From NCBI RefSeq assembly GCF_030373445.1, contig NZ_JAUCYU010000002.1, forward strand, positions 520,901 to 584,900: 64,000 nucleotides of DNA, read 5' to 3'. Every line of letters begins with the position of its first letter. The first letter of the stretch is position 1. The notes under the pieces were generated by a model that worked only from the letters and a program-made list of their open reading frames with translations, ran no database searches and was not told the DNA's origin. This stretch comes from Roseovarius sp. Its GTDB lineage: Bacteria > Pseudomonadota > Alphaproteobacteria > Rhodobacterales > Rhodobacteraceae. Shown here one piece after another: positions 46,552-54,062 of the stretch. Position numbers and translations under genes: made by a program.

Positions 46552-47604
46552 TCAGGCGCCGGCGCGTTGCAGCATCCCGAACAGGTCGCGCGGGTCGTCC
46601 GGGTCGGCCAGAAGGTCGAGCTCTAGATAATAGTCAGTGCGGCCGATGTGATCGCGGATATAGCGGAGCGCGCTGAAATCCTCGATCGCGAAGCCGACGC
46701 TGTCGAACAGCGTGATCTGCTGTGCGCTGGTCCGGCCCTGCGCCTCGCCATTCATCACCCGCCACAGTTCGGTCACCGGGTGGTCCGGCGCCAGTTGCTG
46801 GATCTCGCCCTCGATCCGGGTTTGCTCGGGGTATTCCACGAAGATCGACGAGCGGTGCAGCACACCCGGCGCCAGTTCCGTTTTGCCCGGGCAATCCCCG
46901 CCGATCGCGTTGATATGCACACCGCTGCCGACCATGTTGTCGGTCAGGATCGTGGCATACTGTTTGTCGGCGGTGCAGGTGGTGATGATCTGTGCGCCCT
47001 CCATGGCCTCTTCGGCGCTTTGGCAGGCGACCACGTTCAGGCCCATGCCTTGCAGGTTGCGCGCGGCTTTCTCGGTGGCCGCGGGGTCGATATCGTAGAG
47101 CCGCACGCTCTTGAGCCCGCAGATCGCCTTCATCGCCATGCTCTGGAATTCCGATTGAGCCCCGGCGCCGATCATCGCCATCGTGTCGGCGCCCTTGGGG
47201 GCGAGGTAACGGGCCACGAGCGCCGATGTTGCCGCCGTTCTGAGCGCGGTCAGTACCGTCATTTCCGACAGCAGCACGGGATAACCGTTGCTGACATCCG
47301 CCAGGAGGCCGAAGGCCGTCACCGTCTGAAGCCCGGCCTTGGTGTTCTTCGGGTGGCCGTTGACGTATTTGAACCCGTAAACCTCGCCATCCGAGGTCGG
47401 CATCAGCTCGATCACCCCCTCGGCCGAATGGCTGGCCACCCGCGGGGTCTTGTCGAACAACTCCCACCGCTTGAAATCATCCTCGATATAGGCGGCAAGT
47501 CCGGTCAGCATCTCCTCGATGCCGATATGGTGGACGAGCTTCATCATGTTTTCGACGCTGACGAAGGGCACCAGCGCCTTGTCGGAGGGGGGCAGGGTGG
47601 TCAT
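46552..47604 (-). CDS. Ornithine cyclodeaminase
   Basis: A 350-residue NAD-dependent enzyme converting ornithine to proline with loss of ammonia. The Rossmann motif AMIGAGAQSEFQSMA is at about residues 143-157, and the substrate-binding region includes LRTAATSALVARYLAPKG and INAIGGDCPGKTELAP. It overlaps the arginase gene by 4 bases, so arginase and cyclodeaminase form a two-step arginine-to-proline route. Related enzymes acting on alanine or other amino acids exist, but the arginase coupling supports ornithine. Confidence 0.92.
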   Translation of the reverse strand: MTTLPPSDKALVPFVSVENMMKLVHHIGIEEMLTGLAAYIEDDFKRWELFDKTPRVASHSAEGVIELMPTSDGEVYGFKYVNGHPKNTKAGLQTVTAFGLLADVSNGYPVLLSEMTVLTALRTAATSALVARYLAPKGADTMAMIGAGAQSEFQSMAMKAICGLKSVRLYDIDPAATEKAARNLQGMGLNVVACQSAEEAMEGAQIITTCTADKQYATILTDNMVGSGVHINAIGGDCPGKTELAPGVLHRSSIFVEYPEQTRIEGEIQQLAPDHPVTELWRVMNGEAQGRTSAQQITLFDSVGFAIEDFSALRYIRDHIGRTDYYLELDLLADPDDPRDLFGMLQRAGA

Positions 47605-48554
47605 GAGGCGGCTCTTTCGTAGGAGAAGGACTGTGTCGGGCGGTCGAAGACCCGGCGGCCGAGGGCCGAGGCAGTGAGGTCGACCATGACCTGCGCCGTC
47701 CGGCCGCGGTCGTCGAGGAAGGGGTTCAGTTCCACGAGGTCGAGCGAGGTCATGAGGCCACTGTCGCAGATCATCTCCATCACCAGGTGCGCCTCGCGGA
47801 TCGTGGCGCCGCCGGGGACAGTGGTGCCGACGGCCGGGGCGAAGGACGGGTCGAGGAAATCGACGTCGAGCGAGACATGCAGCGCGCCTTTCGCCTTGGA
47901 CACATCATCGAGGAAGGCCGCCAGTGGCCGGGCGATGCCGGCCTCGTCGATGGCGCGCATGTCTGCATAGCGGATGCGGCTGCCCTGGAGCACTTCGCGC
48001 TCCGCCGCGTCGACCGAGCGCAGGCCGAGGATGCAGATGTTTTCCTCCGGTACCGGCGATTTCACCTCCGGAAAGCCGTGAAACCCGTCGCGGCCGGTGA
48101 CGTAACCCAGCGGTGTGCCATGCAGGTTGCCCGAGGCGGTGGATTGGGGGGTGTGATAGTCGCTATGCGCATCCAGCCAGAGCACAAATTGCGGACGGTC
48201 CCGGCGGGCGGCGTCGGTCGCCACGCCGGCGACCGAGCCCAGTGACAGGCTGTGATCGCCGCCGAGGAAGATCGGCAGGCCCTCCTGCATTGCCGCCTCT
48301 GCCGCGCCGGCCAGCGCCTCGGTCCAGCCGATGGTTTCCGCCGGTTCATGCAGGTGCCCGGGCAGGTCTCCGGGCGTCGCGCCCGGGCGCGGGCGCAGGT
48401 TGCCGGCATCCTGCACAATGTGCCCAAGCCCTTCCAGTGCTTCCGTCAGCCCGGCCACGCGGTAGGCATCCGGCCCCATCATGCAGCCGCGCCTTGCCTT
48501 GCCGCTGTCGACCGGGGCACCGATCAGGATACAGGTCTGCTCACTCATCGCCAT
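47601..48554 (-). CDS. Arginase
   Basis: A 317-residue manganese enzyme hydrolysing arginine to ornithine and urea. All metal-site motifs are visible: GGDHSLSLGS (about 98-107), LDAHSDYHTP (about 127-136) and SLDVDFLDPSFAP (about 229-241). The start may be at 48554 or at ATG 48548 two codons later. It overlaps the ornithine cyclodeaminase gene by 4 bases, and the Lrp-type regulator is divergently placed 118 bases away. Together these look like a small arginine-utilisation unit. Confidence 0.93.
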   Translation of the reverse strand: MAMSEQTCILIGAPVDSGKARRGCMMGPDAYRVAGLTEALEGLGHIVQDAGNLRPRPGATPGDLPGHLHEPAETIGWTEALAGAAEAAMQEGLPIFLGGDHSLSLGSVAGVATDAARRDRPQFVLWLDAHSDYHTPQSTASGNLHGTPLGYVTGRDGFHGFPEVKSPVPEENICILGLRSVDAAEREVLQGSRIRYADMRAIDEAGIARPLAAFLDDVSKAKGALHVSLDVDFLDPSFAPAVGTTVPGGATIREAHLVMEMICDSGLMTSLDLVELNPFLDDRGRTAQVMVDLTASALGRRVFDRPTQSFSYERAAS

Positions 48555-48618
48555 CTCGTCTGTCAGGAATGTCAGGTTGCGCGCAGGGTCTGCTCAAATC
48601 GGGTTGAACTGAACCGGG

Positions 48619-48675
48619 CATTTTGCACTATTCGGGGCAGCATTGACCGGAACGGAGGCTTGAAGCTGCAAAATG
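48619..48675. promoter_or_regulatory. Inverted repeat between arginase and Lrp regulator
   Basis: A perfect 9-bp inverted repeat, CATTTTGCA (48619-48627) and TGCAAAATG (48667-48675), flanks 39 bases in the divergent promoter region. The right arm includes the Lrp start codon. It could be an Lrp/AsnC operator pair controlling both directions; this is inferred from position and symmetry. Confidence 0.4.
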
Positions 48676-49101
48676 GATGATGTGGACCAGCGCCTGATCT
48701 CGGCGCTCAGGCACGACGCCCGGGCATCCCTGTCCGACCTGGCGCTCACACTGGGCGTCTCACGTACTACCGTGCGCGGCCGCATCGAGAAGCTGCGCCG
48801 GTTGGGCGATATCGTGGGTTTCACCGTCGTGCTCAAGGGCGATGCGGCGCGCGACCCGGTGCGCGGCCTGATGATGATCGGCATCGAGGGGCGCGGCACC
48901 GACCGGATCTTGCGGCAGTTGAACGGTCTGTCGGCGGTGCGCGCCATGCACACCACCAACGGCCGGTGGGACGTTATCGTGGAGATCGGCACCGCCACGC
49001 TGGAGGAGTTCGACGAGGTGCTCGCCCGCATCCGCCGTTTCGACGGGATCGCGCATTCCGAGACAAGCCTGCTCCTTTCGACGCGGAAAGCGGCAAGCTG
49101 A
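48673..49101 (+). CDS. Lrp/AsnC-family transcriptional regulator
   Basis: A 142-residue regulator: N-terminal winged HTH (MDDVDQRLISALRHDARASL then LGVSRTTVRGRIEKLRRLG) and a C-terminal ligand-binding RAM domain from about 60 (GLMMIGIEGRGTDRILRQL, TTNGRWDVIVEI). Lrp members next to arginine or proline catabolic genes usually sense that amino acid and activate the divergent operon. Here the divergent target is arginase plus ornithine cyclodeaminase. The short, simple start MDDVDQRL has weak ribosome signals (GGAGG is 15-20 bases upstream). Confidence 0.88.
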   Translation: MDDVDQRLISALRHDARASLSDLALTLGVSRTTVRGRIEKLRRLGDIVGFTVVLKGDAARDPVRGLMMIGIEGRGTDRILRQLNGLSAVRAMHTTNGRWDVIVEIGTATLEEFDEVLARIRRFDGIAHSETSLLLSTRKAAS

Positions 49102-49103
49102 AG

Positions 49104-49126
49104 GGCCGGGGGCTCAGCCCCCGGCC
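49104..49126. terminator. Bidirectional hairpin between convergent genes
   Basis: A 10-bp stem (49104-49113 with 49117-49126) with a 3-base loop fills the 12-base gap between the convergent Lrp and Rieske oxygenase genes. The loop is the oxygenase stop codon itself. No T-run is present on either side. Confidence 0.5.
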
Positions 49127-50115
49127 GCCTCGACCAGCTTCTTCTGGAAGTAGGCCACGCCCTGTTCGTGCTTGGGCGAGAGCGGCCCGGCGCGATAGCC
49201 GCCGCTTTCGTAGTTCTTCTGGGTCTCGAGGCACACCTCGAAATCCTCCCGTACAACGGCGAGGTTGTCGGCGATTGTCTTTTCCCGTGCGGCGCGGCCC
49301 TCGGGCGAGGTGTCCTCGAAATAAAAGTTGTAGATCAGCTCGGTCCGGCGGTGATCCAGCGGGTTGATGCGCGACGTGTTCATGCCGCCGGAGAACAGCG
49401 AGAGCGTCCAGTTGGGCCACATCCACAGCCACTTGCCGCGATAGAACAGCCCTTCGCGTGGCGGGGCGGTCATCCGCACCATGCCGTCATGCGCCGTGGT
49501 CTCGAACCGGTCGAACTCGATGGCGCTGTGAAAGGCCGGGTGGATGCCCGGGATGTGGTAGCCCTCGACGAAATTGTCGGTGTAGATCTTCCAGTTGGCA
49601 TCGAAGACCATCCGCTCCTCGTGCATCCACGTGAAGTTTTCGATCGGCTCGTCCTGAAGCTCGGGGATGATCGCGCCGAGCTGGTCGGCCAGGGGGCGCG
49701 TGGGCGCGATGGCCACGAAGAGCAGCCCCCGCCAGATGTCGAACTCCACCGTGTCGAGCGCCCAGTCGGATTTCTCGAAATCCGGGTCGTCGCCCCACCA
49801 CGGCACGTTCAGGAGCGAGCCGTCCTCGCCCCAGACCCACTGGTGATAGGGGCAGCGGATGGTGGAGCAGCGGCCGTTGCCCTCGGGCAAAAGCCGCGCG
49901 CCGCGATGACGGCAGACGTTGCGAAAGGCGCGCAGCCCCTCGCGGGTCCGGATCACGAAGACCTTCTGGCCGGCGATCTCGGCGGCGATGTAATCGCCGC
50001 GCTGTGCCAGCCGCGAGGCCGGGCCGAGCAACTGCCACGTGCTCGAGAAAATATGGCTGACATCACCCGCGTGAATGTCGGGAGAGGTATAGTGGAGGGG
50101 ATCGAGATTTCGCAC
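49114..50115 (-). CDS. Rieske oxygenase alpha subunit
   Basis: A 333-residue ring-hydroxylating-type oxygenase. The Rieske [2Fe-2S] site is CRHRG with C68/H70 and CPYHQW with C88/H91, at exactly 17 residues' separation. The mononuclear iron site is NFVEGYHIPGIHP, with H187 and H192. Relatives hydroxylate aromatics or remove methyl groups from quaternary amines (betaine, carnitine, stachydrine). The betaine-demethylase role would fit the two dimethylglycine-dehydrogenase-like genes of this window, but a reductase partner is not next to it. It converges with the Lrp gene. Confidence 0.8.
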   Translation of the reverse strand: MRNLDPLHYTSPDIHAGDVSHIFSSTWQLLGPASRLAQRGDYIAAEIAGQKVFVIRTREGLRAFRNVCRHRGARLLPEGNGRCSTIRCPYHQWVWGEDGSLLNVPWWGDDPDFEKSDWALDTVEFDIWRGLLFVAIAPTRPLADQLGAIIPELQDEPIENFTWMHEERMVFDANWKIYTDNFVEGYHIPGIHPAFHSAIEFDRFETTAHDGMVRMTAPPREGLFYRGKWLWMWPNWTLSLFSGGMNTSRINPLDHRRTELIYNFYFEDTSPEGRAAREKTIADNLAVVREDFEVCLETQKNYESGGYRAGPLSPKHEQGVAYFQKKLVEAAGG

Positions 50116-50171
50116 GCGCTGGCCCTTCTGCTGACGGTTGCGGGAACGCTACGGCCCCCGCGCGGCAAAGG

Positions 50172-50630
50172 TCAAGCGCGCCGCGCCGCCATCAGCCAGA
50201 TCATCGCCAGTGCCAAAGAAATCAGCATGTTCCAGCTTGCCATGGACAAATTTAGCAATTCCCAGGGCACCTCGTCGCAGCGCACGAGCGGGGCGTTCAT
50301 GATCTGGTCGAAAAGCTCGTCGGTCGAAACATCGGCGGCCGAGGAAGAGGTGCAGGTCGATGGCCCCTGCCACCAGCCGCGCTCGACACCGGTGTGATAG
50401 GCCCCGATGCCGGCCGTGGCCAGGGCGGCAAGCCCCCCCAGGAGCGGCAGAAGGCGCCCCGGCAGGAAGAGCGCAAGCGCCCCGATCACGATGGCCACGC
50501 CATGCGGCCAGCGCTGCCAGATGCACAACTTGCAGGGCGCCAGCCCGCCCAGGTGCTGAAAGGCCAGGGCGCCCAGCAGCAGCGCTGCCGAGCCGCCTGC
50601 GGCGAGAAGTACAAGGGAGTTACGTGTCAC
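50172..50630 (-). CDS. Disulfide bond formation protein DsbB
   Basis: A 152-residue four-helix membrane oxidase that recharges DsbA using quinone. The redox pairs are seen as APCKLCIWQRW (CKLC at about 33-36) and, in the second periplasmic loop, CTSSS (about 93) with RCDEVPW (about 117). The hydrophobic segments are N-terminal, about 43-60, about 62-80 and C-terminal. It resembles the DsbI/DsbB branch. No DsbA partner is adjacent. Confidence 0.85.
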   Translation of the reverse strand: MTRNSLVLLAAGGSAALLLGALAFQHLGGLAPCKLCIWQRWPHGVAIVIGALALFLPGRLLPLLGGLAALATAGIGAYHTGVERGWWQGPSTCTSSSAADVSTDELFDQIMNAPLVRCDEVPWELLNLSMASWNMLISLALAMIWLMAARRA

Positions 50631-50704
50631 GATTGCCTCGATCGGTGGTGGGTGGGAGAATGCGGTGGGGTCTCATCTTGCCGTTTCCTGCCTTGACCGC
50701 CGCA

Positions 50705-51319
50705 TCACAGGCCAAGCCATGTTCTGATCAGGCTGGCCAGCGTTGCACCGGCAAAAAGCAGCGAGCCGATCCATGCCGTGCCTATCAGGGCGCCGATCAG
50801 GACAAGGATGCCATCGCGCTGCAAAAGCCCCATCGCCACCAGAACCACGGCAAAGCCCGGCACCGTGTTCGTGCCGGGCAGGGGCACGAGGATCGACGCG
50901 CTGAACAGGACCAGCGCCCCGCCCACAAGGTGATCAAGCGGCGCGCGGGTCAGAACGCCAAGGCGTGGCCGGCTGACCGCCTCGATCCGCCGCAACCACG
51001 GGCCCGCCCGGCGCGATAGCCCGCGCAGCCCCTCGGCCGAGACATCGCGCGCAGCCAGTCTGTGCGGCAGCCACGGCACCCGCCGGCCGATCAGGATCTG
51101 GACCGAGATGAACATCAGCGGCAGGGCGACGATCTGTGGCACGCCGTAAAGGAAGGGGATGCAGCAGGGCAGGGCGAGGATCAGCAGGAACAGGCCGAAG
51201 GCGCGTTCGTGAAGCTGATCGAGGATCCAGCCCAACGTCACTTTGTCGCCGCCAGCGCGGGCCACCAACTGGTCAAGCCGGTCCGAGATCGCAAGATCAT
51301 CCGGGGCGGTCGCGGTCAT
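50705..51319 (-). CDS. ExoD-family exopolysaccharide synthesis protein
   Basis: A 204-residue membrane protein. It starts at 51319 (MTATAPDDLAISDRLDQLVA); longer upstream reading runs into the tRNA-Leu gene and is an artefact. ExoD hallmarks are VTLGWILDQLHERAFGLFLL (about 27-46), LPCCIPFLYGVPQIVALPLM and the C-terminal hydrophobic hairpin VPLPGTNTVPGFAVVLVAMG. ExoD is linked to exopolysaccharide production and alkaline growth in rhizobia, though its activity is unknown. It has no partner gene next to it. Confidence 0.85.
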   Translation of the reverse strand: MTATAPDDLAISDRLDQLVARAGGDKVTLGWILDQLHERAFGLFLLILALPCCIPFLYGVPQIVALPLMFISVQILIGRRVPWLPHRLAARDVSAEGLRGLSRRAGPWLRRIEAVSRPRLGVLTRAPLDHLVGGALVLFSASILVPLPGTNTVPGFAVVLVAMGLLQRDGILVLIGALIGTAWIGSLLFAGATLASLIRTWLGL

Positions 51320-51448
51320 GGTCTGGAGTCCTCGGTCAAAGGCGCGGGAAGGGGCAATAGCCCTCCGGTAGCAAATCGCATGGCCCGACACCAGCGCCAG
51401 TTCTGCTATTGTCCTTGAAGAAACTGTTGGGTAGAAGCCTGAGACGTT

Positions 51449-51534
51449 GCCCAAGTGGCGGAATGGTAGACGCAGGGGATTCAAAATCCCCCGCTGGCGA
51501 CAGCGTGTCGGTTCGAGTCCGACCTTGGGCACCA
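51449..51534 (+). tRNA. tRNA-Leu (CAA anticodon)
   Basis: An 86-base tRNA with a long variable arm and encoded CCA. The acceptor stem GCCCAAG/CTTGGGC, anticodon stem GGGGA/TCCCC with loop TTCAAAA (anticodon CAA at 51482-51484), and the GTTCGAGTC T-loop are intact. It reads the leucine codon TTG. Confidence 0.97.
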
Positions 51535-52541
51535 GTTCCACAGGACTTCTGAAACATCACTCGCCGTGGCCGGCTCCGTCGGGGGTTGCCGCAAGCTTTT
51601 GCCCATCCGAACCCGTTCGGTGTTGATACTGCGGCCGAGCGATGCTCGTGCCGGGGCGTTTGCCAGCGCCTCATCTTGTCGCGTCCTCCTAAGTCATTCG
51701 GACACGGGGATCGTTTCTTTCCGCGTTTTTGGGCCCGGGGGGAGCTGGACCCGGACATCCGCTCTTACATACCGGTCTCTCGGCTACCGTGGTCGAAAGT
51801 GGCGTGAATGTGGCGGATAAGCGGAGGGCATTGTGGCGGGTGCGACGATTCGGGCTTGAATGGCCGATTCGAGGTTTATGGCGGGCAGATTGGGCGCCGG
51901 AATCGAAACAGTCTGCCGGGATACGGGAAACTGATAACGTTCTCTACCGCTAAACGCTTGCGAGATGATGCTTTTTCAAGCCCCCGACAAATCGGCGGAC
52001 GACGGTGGCAACTGTTTCAGGAACAGAAACGCCAGCCGGCGCGACGCTCGCTGCCGAACGCATGCGCCATGCTCCCCAAGCCGCAATAAAACCTGAGCGA
52101 TGCGCTGAACACGCCCAGCATGGGCGGCTCGCAGGCTTGGGGGAATAACCCCGGAATGTGAAACAATCGGGCCAGGTCAAGCCGGGCAATTGGTCTTGAA
52201 ATTGCCACATTTGCGCCCGAATTGCAGCGAGCCCTGCCGAAATATGGCTTTATTCGGGCGGCGCCGGGCAGTAACTTCAATCCTGCCTGACTGGGGGGCA
52301 ATGATTTTGGCTAAGGGGCGGCCGACCTTGTGTCACGAGTGATTGCGTGACGTGCCAAGGGTCTGGTCGAACAGGTCTGTTTCTGACCACGGCTCGAGCG
52401 ATACGCCTTCCCGTTCGAAGGCAGGTATGGCTGACCGGCGCGTTCATCGCATGTGTGCGTAAGTGAAGTGCGAGTGCCGGGCAATCTGTCCGGAATGTTT
52501 GAAGGTTAACGAGTGCAAGTGCTGGTCTAAAAGGAGACGAC
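51535..52541. other. One-kilobase stretch without a supportable gene
   Basis: Between tRNA-Leu and the Hint gene no reading frame has a good start, ribosome site and plausible composition. Frames near 51540-51820 look like random translations. No insertion sequence, tandem repeat or tRNA was recognised. It may be a degraded insertion next to the tRNA, but no trace of an original gene is readable. Confidence 0.5.
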
Positions 52542-53219
52542 ATGCCGCCGATCGAGAACCCCGCAAGCCAGAACGCCGCCATCGCGGCGCTTGGCGCACG
52601 CGAGCAGGCAGAGCTGCCCATCGAGAACGTCGTGCCCTGCTTCACACCCGGTACCGTCATTGCCACGCCGAAGGGCGAGCTGCGGGTCGAGGATCTTCAG
52701 GTCGGCGACCGGGTCCTCACCCGCGACAACGGCCTGCAGGAAATCCGCTGGATCGGGTCCTGCCGTCTCGGCGCCGAGGAACTTCGCAAGGCGCCGACAC
52801 TGCGGCCGGTGCTGATCCGGTCAGGCGCGCTGGATCACGGGCTGCCCGAGGCCGACATCCTTGTCAGCCCCTGGCATAACGTCCTGATCCAGAACGACAA
52901 GACGGCGCAGTTCTTCGAAGACAGCGAAGTTCTGTCCGCCGCCGGGCACCTGACCGGGCTCGACGGTGTGGACGTGGTCGACGTGGCGCAGGTCACGTAT
53001 ATCCACTTCATGTTCGACCAGCACCAGGTGGTGCTTTCCAATGGCTTCTGGACCGAAAGCTTCCGGCCCGACGAACGGGTCATGGACAGCCTCGGGACAC
53101 GCCAGCGCCGCCAGATTTTCGAGTTGTTCCCCGATCTTCGCGACACTGCCGGACGCAAGGCCTACCAGGCCGCGCGCCGTGCCCTGACCGAAGCGGAAAG
53201 CCGTCTCCTTCTGAAGTGA
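52542..53219 (+). CDS. Hint (Hedgehog/intein-type) domain protein
   Basis: A 225-residue protein whose ATG follows AAGGAG by 5 bases. The Hint domain starts at C33 in VVPCFTPGTVIATPKG, continues with LRVEDLQVGDRVLTRDNG and LQEIRWIGS, and includes SPWHNVLIQN near 110-120, a histidine block of the self-splicing fold. After about 160 the chain is helical and charged, ending LTEAESRLLLK. Here the Hint domain is almost the whole protein, with no calcium-binding repeats as are often attached in roseobacter Hint proteins. Autoprocessing is possible but unproven, and the target is unknown. Confidence 0.85.
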   Translation: MPPIENPASQNAAIAALGAREQAELPIENVVPCFTPGTVIATPKGELRVEDLQVGDRVLTRDNGLQEIRWIGSCRLGAEELRKAPTLRPVLIRSGALDHGLPEADILVSPWHNVLIQNDKTAQFFEDSEVLSAAGHLTGLDGVDVVDVAQVTYIHFMFDQHQVVLSNGFWTESFRPDERVMDSLGTRQRRQIFELFPDLRDTAGRKAYQAARRALTEAESRLLLK

Positions 53220-53236
53220 GTACGAGTGTTGCAGCT

Positions 53237-53263
53237 GGCCGGGCTCCGTAACGGAGCCCGGCC
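53237..53263 (+). terminator. Hairpin downstream of the Hint gene
   Basis: A 12-bp perfect stem (53237-53248 with 53252-53263) and a 3-base loop begin 17 bases past the Hint stop codon. A short TCATTG follows rather than a T-run, so this is terminator-like. Confidence 0.6.
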
Positions 53264-53306
53264 TCATTGAAATCGGTGCGGGGGCAATTTCCGGTTTCGA
53301 AGGCGT

Positions 53307-53330
53307 CAATCCCGGCGAAAGCCGGGATTG
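53307..53330. repeat. Palindromic element with GAAA loop
   Basis: A perfect 10-bp stem CAATCCCGGC/GCCGGGATTG (53307-53316 and 53321-53330) closed by GAAA, followed on the plus strand by TTCGTTTTC. It lies 7 bases from the stop of the minus-strand MobA-like gene. It resembles the short CCCGGCGAAAGCCGGG intergenic palindromes dispersed in many alphaproteobacteria and may also end transcription. Confidence 0.5.
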
Positions 53331-53337
53331 TTCGTTT

Positions 53338-53946
53338 TCAGGGCCCGGGTTTTTCCTGGCGCTCCCGCCACGCCGCCCAATCCTCGGGCGTGTCCAGGTC
53401 GGTCGTGGCATGGCGGCCGGGCAGGGCGATGCGGGTGACGGCCTCCGATTGCAAAAGTGGCTTCGCGCCATCATCGCCACGCAGGGCCTGAAGCTTACCG
53501 AAGAGGCGCGCCGGCAGGATCACCGGGTGCCCCGGCTTGCCCGTGGCATCGGTGGCCCGGAACACGGTTTCAGGCGTCTTTTCATGAGCCTGCGCCAATT
53601 TCTTCAAGTCATCCAGCGTCAGTTCCGGAAGATCCGCCAACAGGATCATCATCCCGCGCGCGCCTTGCGCGAGGGCCCAGCTGGCCCCGGCCCGGATCGA
53701 GGCCGAAATCCCTTCGTTGGCGTCGGTCACGACGGCCCGGTGTACCCCGTTTAGCCCATCAAGCGCCGCGCCTCGCGCCGGCCGGTCGTTGGACATCGTC
53801 ACCATGACTGGAAGGCGCAATCCTAGTGCCAGCCGCACCTGCCGACGCAAAAGAGGCTGGCCCTCGACCGGCTCCAATAGCTTGTCACGGCCCCGCATCC
53901 GAGAGGAGCGGCCCGCGGCGGGGATCAGGATAAACAGCCTGCTCAT
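53338..53946 (-). CDS. MobA-like nucleotidyltransferase
   Basis: A 202-residue protein of the MobA/MocA group. The nucleotide-binding signature is ILIPAAGRSSRMRGRDKLLE (about 6-25), followed by a metal-site aspartate in LLADLPELT (about 100-108). MocA-type proteins make molybdopterin cytosine dinucleotide for xanthine-dehydrogenase-family enzymes. No XdhC or molybdoenzyme gene is next to it, so a role in another nucleotide-sugar or pterin transfer cannot be excluded. The trp-linked moaC and moeA show the cell makes molybdenum cofactor. Confidence 0.8.
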   Translation of the reverse strand: MSRLFILIPAAGRSSRMRGRDKLLEPVEGQPLLRRQVRLALGLRLPVMVTMSNDRPARGAALDGLNGVHRAVVTDANEGISASIRAGASWALAQGARGMMILLADLPELTLDDLKKLAQAHEKTPETVFRATDATGKPGHPVILPARLFGKLQALRGDDGAKPLLQSEAVTRIALPGRHATTDLDTPEDWAAWRERQEKPGP

Positions 53947-54062
53947 GGCCGCGACAGTGGAAGTTCGAGTATTTGCAGATCACTGAAAGTCATGCCGAGC
54001 CCCGGTGTTTCACCGTTCCACAAATACTCCTGCCGGAGACGTCCCGCCAGTGCGGCCGCGCG

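Noticed and set aside
51336..51758. A minus-strand frame with QGRTRTDTLSPAGDFESPAS
   Set aside because: It is the well-known translation of a tRNA-Leu gene in antisense and not a protein. The same applies to the upstream extension of the ExoD gene.
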